Shown one piece after another: positions 57,200-64,000 of a stretch of 64,000 nucleotides of DNA. The stretch's first letter is position 1; the number at the start of each line of letters is the position of its first letter. The DNA is from Heloderma charlesbogerti (lineage: Eukaryota; Chordata; Lepidosauria; Squamata; Helodermatidae), in contig JANEZZ010000734.1 of the NCBI GenBank assembly GCA_026122225.1, forward strand, positions 372,001 through 436,000. Direction: 5' to 3'. The translations under genes were made by a program, and so were the position numbers. A model generated the notes under the pieces. It made no database searches and was not told where the DNA came from. It saw nothing but the letters and a program-made list of their open reading frames with translations.

Positions 57200-57540
57200 C
57201 ATGGTTCCTACCGAAACTCTGTACATCATTCAATATTAAAGAGTGTTCCAATACAAAGTTTATCTGTATTATGACCTCCTCCCAAAAGGAGGCGACTGTT
57301 GGTTATTGCCAAAACATATGGATAAGAGAAGCGTTAGGATATTGATTCTTTTTGATCTTGTAACCTTATATAAATAATCCCACCTTCCTTAATATATGAT
57401 GCTGTATTTACAATGCCAACAGATTCCAGCAAAAGGTATTCCCTATCCGCTTCCAGTAAAATCTTGGAATATAAAGGGCTAGCAGAAGTCAAATTGAATC
57501 AGAGAAATATATGTTCTTTTGGAGAAGATGAAAATGGGGT
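57200..57540 (-). pseudogene. L1 ORF2 C-terminal fragment
   Basis: On the minus strand IHMFWQ*PTVASFWEEV, preceded by LYSKILLEADRE in another frame, resembles the C-terminal region of L1 ORF2 (H-x-FW...P-x-V-x-x-FW). The asterisk is a stop in place of the expected Cys. It lies upstream of, and in the same sense as, the ORF1 at 55989-56770, so it belongs to a different copy. Confidence 0.45.
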
Positions 57541-57933
57541 GCTACAAGTGCAAGTGGCGGAAAATAAGTCTATGTAGTTATAATTGCCTTCATTTTCTTG
57601 CAAGTGTCAGTTGATGATAGACCTGAAAACTGATGATGCCATTAAGCAACTTTCCTACTATGGCATAACTGGAATTTGCCAAAACTTAAATTTTGGTTCT
57701 ACATATGTGGATTGGCAGTGATTTTTTTAAAACAAGGTATTCTATATTTCTGAAATTCAAATTCCAGAGGAAGTTTTAAAAAAGTGACACCTTTTCAAAA
57801 AGTAACAGAAAAAAGTTGTGAATGCATACATGTAGCTTTTGCTTATTTTGCATACAATTAACTTTAATTGAATTGTCACAGCCTGTACTTTTTGCATTTC
57901 ATTGCATTGTTTTTATTTATATTTCCCCCTTCA

Positions 57934-57998
<65 letters not shown>

Positions 57999-58791
57999 TG
58001 AGAGAGAGCGTGTACACACATACACAAATAGATACCTGCCAATTGGGAATAACATTTCACAGACTAGATGAAATGGACAGTAGTGCATGAAAGCTTATGC
58101 CATAATATGTGTATTAGTCTTTAAGGTACAACAAGACTCTACATTGCTTCTATGCATTAACAAAATTCTTTAAATGTAAAATGTTCAAAGGAACGGTCAG
58201 TGCCAGACTATGACAGCCTGCTGCCTGTAGCAGAGCACCAAATGTCACTCCTGTCCCCATGCCAGCACCAACACTTTTAAAACACCTTGCTGTACCATTC
58301 AGACCCTAATTCCTGCCTTCATTTGTCCTTCACCTAAAGCAACCTGTTGCATGCTCCTGGTCTTGGCAATACCCTATAATCCATCTGCACTTCTTAAAAA
58401 TACCTAAATATAATCTGACACATGGGGAGTTGTTTTGGTCCATCTATAGTTAGATCCCAACACCAAGCTTTCTTTGTCTTACTCGTTCCGTAGTATAATT
58501 TGCCTATTAGAACAACAACTCCAGAATGGTAGAGCTAATATTTGCACAGACTCCTCTACTTCCAAGCTATCTTCTTAATTAAGTTTATTCCATCTCTTGC
58601 TTATTTTCCAAATTCCTGTGTAATATTGCTACATCTAGTCCATTCATACGTAGCCTCTGTTGAAATGCCTTCTTCGCGTTTGTCTTTCCCAGTTCATAGA
58701 GATCTGTGCCTTCTTTAACTTTTTATTAAAATCAAAAGGCTGCAAACTTACAAATAATTAGGCTGCTTAAATCCAATTAAAGTGTATTGTC
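57541..58791 (+). repeat. (TG)n(AG)n microsatellite in otherwise unassigned intron
   Basis: The dinucleotide tract spans about 57936-58010. The rest of the stretch shows no gene or bounded repeat. Confidence 0.6.
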
Positions 58792-59204
58792 TAAAGATGG
58801 GCGAATCTCAATGACCTTAAGGTTCTTGGTTTTCCACTACCAAGTTCATTCCATCCCAGTTCTGTACCGGGTTTTTCCCCTTGCACAGAAATACATAATA
58901 TTTTTGTGTGCATTTTTTGAATGTATCCATTTTTGTGCATATTTTTCAAACACTTTTTATATGCATGCTAATTGATTAAAGTGTGTTTGTGCACATTTTA
59001 GAAATACAGTGTTTTTTGAGCGTTTTTTAAAAGGTGTGTATGCTGTCAAATTCTTTTTTCCCTTTTGTGGAATATGTCACAAGTCCAGAAATGTATAGAT
59101 TTCTGACTGCAAATTGCATCCAGTTCCATGTCTGGTTCTAAGAGGTGTGGATTGGGTAAATCCATAAATAAAACTTGATAGAGCGAATTTCTCACCCAGC
59201 CCTA
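58792..59204. mobile_element. hAT-like MITE, diverged
   Basis: The ends TAAAGATGGGCGAA and TTTCTCACCCAGCCCTA are inverted relatives of the TAGGGATG/CATCCCTA family. The interior has TTTTTGTGCATATTT-type repeats. A clear 8-bp duplication was not found. Confidence 0.5.
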
Positions 59205-60310
59205 ATAGTGTTCGATTGAAATAATGAAAAATCACCCCTTAAAAATTAGCTTCAGGGATAAAATATTTTTGTGAACTAGGCTCTCTCTCTCTCTCTCTTT
59301 CGTTGTCCCTTTCTAGGGTTTGATACTGTCACTTTGATAAACTAATGCCAAAGCATAAAGGTGCAGCAGCTTTATTTCCACCATTCTTCACTAGTTCACC
59401 AGTAAGAAAGACAAGTTGGATCTGCAACAGAATGTTGCGGTGTATCCCCAGCACTAAAGAGGAATGTGTCTGTTCATGACTCCAGACAGCCAGGAATAGA
59501 AGCCTGAGTGTGTAGAAACCACTAACTTACTTTTGGGTGGCTCTTTTTCACTTTCATACTGATAGGAAGTGAAACCAACCATCCAAATTCACTATTAGAG
59601 GGAATTATTTCTGACTGACCTGATATGGTGCCTTACTACCAAAACAAAACAGATTTCTATTTTCTAGTGTATTTCCATCATTGACTCTAATTTAAGCACA
59701 TATTTCTAACTTTCATGGCCACATCAGGAACAGTGTAGTCAAGTGAGGCTGCAACTCCAGATAATTTATGCAGCAGGTCCAATGGCTGAAATAAATCCAG
59801 GATATTGACTACCAGGTCACTCTGAGTGGTGGCTTCAAATGGTTTTCAGCTTCCTCCATCTATAGTGGAAATATAACTTAATTGCTTGGGCCATCTGGAT
59901 ACATTTTCCTAACTGCACCTCCAGTTACACTGGAGTAAAGGAAATATCAGGCTCAGCTACACCTATGCAATTAGCAGAACATATATTTTGGCCCTGAGAC
60001 ACTCCAAACCAGGATTTAAAGCTGTTTGGGTATGTAACATCCCATTTTATTTCAAGAAGCTGGATTATATCACTAGATTATTTCCTGTGATACAATTGCT
60101 ATTAATATTGTGGTTTAAAATTTTAATGGTCACTTTAACTTATTTGGCTTATAGATCACCAGAGGGAGTAGCTAAATATGGTCAATTTGCTATCCACAAC
60201 TTTGTTTATCACCAGGATGGGAGTTGCTAGCTGCCTGATTTTTGCACAATGGTTCTATAACATTCATGCTAAGCTTTTATTTATTTGTATATTAAACTAA
60301 TTATTTTATA
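59205..60310 (+). other. KCNK2 intron 3, unassigned
   Basis: Contains a (CT)n tract near 59281. No gene seen. Confidence 0.4.
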
Positions 60311-60318
60311 TTTTAATT

Positions 60319-60710
60319 AGGGATGTCAGAGAAATCCTCAACAGAATCAAATGAGTTTGGATTTCTATGAATCTGACCCTTGGATTCCGCAGTGGACCAG
60401 CTTTTCCCAAGTTGCAAGGATTCTGCGGACTGTTTTTTGTTTTTTGTTTACTTTCCGGAATTCTACACAAATTTATTTGTAGAGAAATATGTAAAATAAA
60501 AAACACCACCTGAAAATGCACATTTCCCCCATAGGCTAAAGCATGAACATGTGCCTTTTGGGGGGATTGGAGCATTTTTGCCAGTGCAAATTTGCACAAA
60601 TGCTAATTTGCACAAATTCAGGAGATTGGAAAAAAATCTAATTTCGCCAATGAATAAAAAATGGAACAAAAGGCACCTAACGATCGGTGAAACGTAGATG
60701 TACATCCCTA
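60319..60710. mobile_element. hAT-like MITE, 392 bp
   Basis: The ends are TAGGGATGTCAGAG and GATGTACATCCCTA. The 8-bp duplication ATTTTAAT is perfect at 60311-60318 and 60711-60718. This is the cleanest copy of the subfamily also seen at 3440, 9682 and 54066. Confidence 0.9.
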
Positions 60711-60718
60711 ATTTTAAT

Positions 60719-61742
60719 TCTGTTTTTATTTGTAATCCTATTGTGTTCTAACTTGAGGCTCAACATAGGTGGTTGATAGTTTATCAGGAGGGTTTAGGGA
60801 AGGATCCATGTGATCAGCAAGGATCTAGAATTAGCAATAAAATAGTCTGTACAAATGGTATATAGAATCTTATGGCAGAACACCACAAAGTTCAACAAGC
60901 TGGTGTTATTGCAGGCTGTCTCCTTGACCTCATGAGCTACAGAAGCATTTAATCTAAAATAGAAGATGGTTATAGAATCTTCCCAGTGAAATCAGAAATG
61001 GAGTAGCTATGAAATGTTTTGAGCATGTTGGGCAATTTCTTTAGGACACTATATAGGTTGTGTATGTCATATTCAGGCCGTCTTTTCAATAAAAGACATC
61101 CTTCAATACAAAACAAATGATAAATATGAGAACCTCCTTGCTGTATGAGATCAGTGCCAGCATTCTGCTTCTACCAGTGGATAGCCAGATATCCCAGGAA
61201 GCTTACACGCATGTATGGTGATGATGAGCAAAGCCCTCTGTCCCTAGTATCTGGTATTCAGAGTTATACTACCTCTGAATTTGGAAGTTACTTTTATCTC
61301 CACAAAAAAGGTATTGAGGGGCTCCCTTAAGCAGACACCTTGTGGTAGAAAATTCCATAAGCGAATTATGCATTGTTCTTGGTGGTACAATGGCTGGATG
61401 TATCAAATAGGCTTGTGGCACTACAAGTTTTGTTTGAGTGTACAGAAGTGGTTATTCTCTTAAGATTTGCTCTGTTTTTAATTGTGTGAGGCAACACATT
61501 TTCTGGAAAAGTTCTTACAGTCGGTAACAGCACTTGACCTTGGGCTACCTCTTAGATTCTTTCCTCTCCTCAGACACTTTGGCTCTTGGCTGATCTTTAA
61601 CAAAGACTCTTACAGTGTAATTTGGCATTCTTTAAGTATCATTGGAATATTCCTACTCCACGTTACTAATTTCTAACACAATGATAAGTTTACACACACA
61701 TTCTTAGTTTTCATTTTCCGTCCCTTCAGTCCAGATAGGGAA
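60719..61742 (+). other. KCNK2 intron 3, unassigned
   Basis: The string GGAGGGTTTAGGGAAGGA followed by ATGTGATCAGCAAGGA near 60787-60826 also occurs near 53222. No gene seen. Confidence 0.4.
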
Positions 61743-61922
61743 GGGGCCATAGCTCAGTAGTAGAGTATATGATTTGCATGCAGAAACTCCCAGGTTCAAT
61801 TTCTGGCATTTCCAGTTTAGGAAAGACCCCTGTCTGAAATCCTGTAGAGCAGCTGTCAGTCAGCAATACTGAGTTATATGGACCAGTGTTTGATGTGGTA
61901 TAGGGCAGTTTTCTATGTTCAC
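61743..61922 (+). mobile_element. tRNA-Ala-derived SINE
   Basis: The head is GGGCCATAGCTCAGTAGTAG with TTTGCATGCAGA and CAGGTTCAATTTCTGGCAT; the end is GGGCAGTTTTCTATGTTC. Same family as 41398. Confidence 0.82.
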
Positions 61923-61927
61923 AAAGG

Positions 61928-62131
61928 TAAGGCTATCAATGACTACTAGTATAATATATTAGCTCTAGTATCAGAGGGAGCATGCCTCTGAATACCAGTT
62001 CCTGGGGAATATGAACAGGAAGACACTATCGTGCTCATGTCATACTTAGGGGCTCCGCATAAGTATCTGATTGCCCACTGTGGCAACAGAATGCACAGAT
62101 CCTCTTGTGTTCTTATGTTCTGATTGCATTG
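61928..62131 (+). mobile_element. CR1 3'-end fragment
   Basis: AAGGCTATCAATGACTACTAG, TCTAGTATCAGAGGGAGCATG, ATACCAGTTCCTGGGGAA and GTGTTCTTATGTTCTG occur in CR1 3'-end order. Confidence 0.8.
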
Positions 62132-64000
62132 GCCCAAGGTATAGTCCAGCACTGAAATTCCCAAAGATCTGCTCACAGGTGTCTGAGGGAAAAAATACAA
62201 TTCCCCCACCTCCCACATACATTTATAATAATAAGCTAAAGAATTGGCATTTTCCTGTCAGTTGACTACCGTACTGTGCCCCAGTTCACACCAACTTAAA
62301 GTTACTCTGTCATAATTTCACCGTGCTGTGAATTCACTTGGAATTATACCAGGATAAAGGATTTAGTAGCAATTCTATCCTTGTTCAGCACATAGCTAAA
62401 GGATAGGGTTGCACTAATAAGGACTTATTTGTAAGGCTGGCTTAATATTCTTTATATTTATAATAAATTCTTTATGTGTAATTCTTTATATTCTCTATAT
62501 AATCCTTAACATTTTGGAAATTGTGACTGTATTTTTTCTAAACCACCACCATTGTACTAGCTAAAAGAGCAATATCTCACCACCCTTAGAAAGAAGGGCT
62601 CCTCAAAACTGTAGTGACCTTTGTAAGAAAGCTCTAGTAAATTGATCCCTTATCTATTTGATTGCATTAATGTTTTTAGAACTAGAGCTGCTGGTACCTT
62701 CTGTCCCCTATCCTTTGTGAAATGACAGATGTGCCAACACTAATCCTTCCACATATGTACAGTTACTGCCTTTTATTGATACCTTGCAAGTTTACAAATC
62801 TATTTTTATTTCTGACTTGAACATTCATATGTTTGCGCACCTGTCTTGTTATTTTTGTGTGTGTGTTTTGCTCTCATATTGCATAGTTAAGGCAACCAAT
62901 ACATTTTGCCCACTCTGCCTTTTTTTTTAAAGATATATCTTGCAGGTGATCCACCTTTTCTTTAAAGAGCACACCAGGCTAATTAAAAAATGTAATTGTC
63001 CATTTTTATCACATCCTGTGGAAGTCATGAACCTTGAGTAGCAAATACAATGACAGGGAGTGATTTAAGAGTTTATAATTTAATTTAGATGTACATTTAA
63101 TGAAAAAGAAGCAGATAATATTGCAGTTTGTCAGTCACACTTATAATTGATGAAAAGAAAACACAATAGACCACAGGTTCTTTTATTTTTATTACTTCCT
63201 GTGCTAATAGATGGGGGCGGGGAAGCAGAGAGTAGAAAGTTAGTAGTACAAGTTAGCAGTAACGTTCCTTCTTTAGTGTGCTAATTTATGCCAACTGAGC
63301 AGATGCACTCCCAGTTTAATTTAGGTAACTATTAATGTGATGACCTTGATATGGGTGCTCCATGCCAGTGATCATATCATCAGAATAGGTCAATGTGATC
63401 TTGGTTATGCAGGACATATAGACTTCCAGAGATGTAAGATTGGTGCCAATAGTAATTCTGCACAGAACTGAACAACAGAACGATAGGAGGTCTGACATAG
63501 TTGTTGCAAAATCTTGCTTTGTTTTTATGAGCATGAGAAGACATGAGCCTTGGGCTCACATGCTTATGCATTCCCTTTCCTCTTTACAATGGGAGGAGTT
63601 TAGAAGCTTCCAACTGCTGTTCAGAATAAACCACAGTTTGCTGTTTTGTTCAAATATGGCAAACTGTGGTTTGTTTTTAAACCAGAATATCAAACCAGGA
63701 TCAGATCACACTCCACCACATGCCATTTTCCTCCATGTAGGTAAAAGCACAAAGGGATACTGGAACTGACTTATGGACTTTCCCCTCATATTCTTTATAC
63801 TGGAAATTTATATTTTTCAGAGGTTCTGCAGAACTCCCAATCAGGAATGAAAACAGAGGATAGTATCCACTGAACTCTTCCTGCCAATGGAATGGTGTTC
63901 TTTAGTGAAAGAAGGAGGGGCCAAATCCCCCTCTCCCCTTTAGTCCTCCCACACCCTTAAGATGTGCTTTGGAGGATTTGGGGACCCTCCAGAGGAGATT
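62132..64000 (+). other. KCNK2: KCNK2 intron 3, right edge, no exon
   Basis: AT-rich intron. A hairpin AACCACAGTTTGC/GCAAACTGTGGTT sits at 63629-63671. The last ~60 bp (TTTGGGGACCCTCCAGAGGAG) match a repeat also seen near 20800. No exon of KCNK2 was recognised here. Confidence 0.5.

Noticed and set aside
57902..58090. Open frames over the TG/AG microsatellite
   Set aside because: Val-Cys and Arg-Glu runs are simple-sequence artefacts.
61743..61815. Possible functional tRNA-Ala gene
   Set aside because: The A and B boxes are present, but the acceptor stem does not close (mutated 3' half) and the unit continues into a SINE body. The same holds at 41398.

Overview
The window is vertebrate nuclear DNA, most likely from a squamate reptile (lizard or snake). 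The basis is the mix of repeats: BovB/RTE, CR1 and L2 LINEs, tRNA-derived SINEs, many hAT-type MITEs and an endogenous retrovirus, all around one intron-rich host gene. The species cannot be named from the sequence alone.

The only host gene recognised is KCNK2 (TREK-1, a two-pore-domain K+ channel), on the + strand. A CpG-rich promoter region (about 10.54-12.5 kb) holds exon 1, which ends at 11771. Exon 2 is 14732-15042 and exon 3 is 42759-42876. The gene continues past the right edge. The start codon appears to be formed across the exon 1/exon 2 junction (A|TG), with an in-frame stop and a 14-codon uORF just upstream. Exon 3 ends inside the first selectivity filter.

Everything else is intronic or upstream DNA dominated by mobile elements. 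From 1 to 3.4 kb lies a minus-strand BovB copy split by a hAT element. From 17.3 to 20.5 kb, in intron 2, lies a full-length BovB copy with a 10-bp target duplication. From 27.4 to 37.5 kb a long minus-strand CR1 is split by a solo LTR, an L2 fragment and a 6.1-kb provirus with two 441-bp LTRs that read identical, a tRNA-His primer site and badly decayed gag/pro/IN/env remnants. From 45.8 to 47.3 kb another CR1 is split by a BovB fragment and a hAT element. From 55.2 to 57.5 kb lie L1-type pieces.

The most unusual structure is a family of hAT-like elements (ends TAGGGATG.../...CATCCCTA, 8-bp target duplications). Several are built as palindromes of palindromes: 38529-39397, 50173-50967, 54066-55240, and a shortened copy at 888-1341. 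Their autonomous source is not in the window. All coordinates and repeat matches were read by eye; family names come from recognised motifs, not from database searches.
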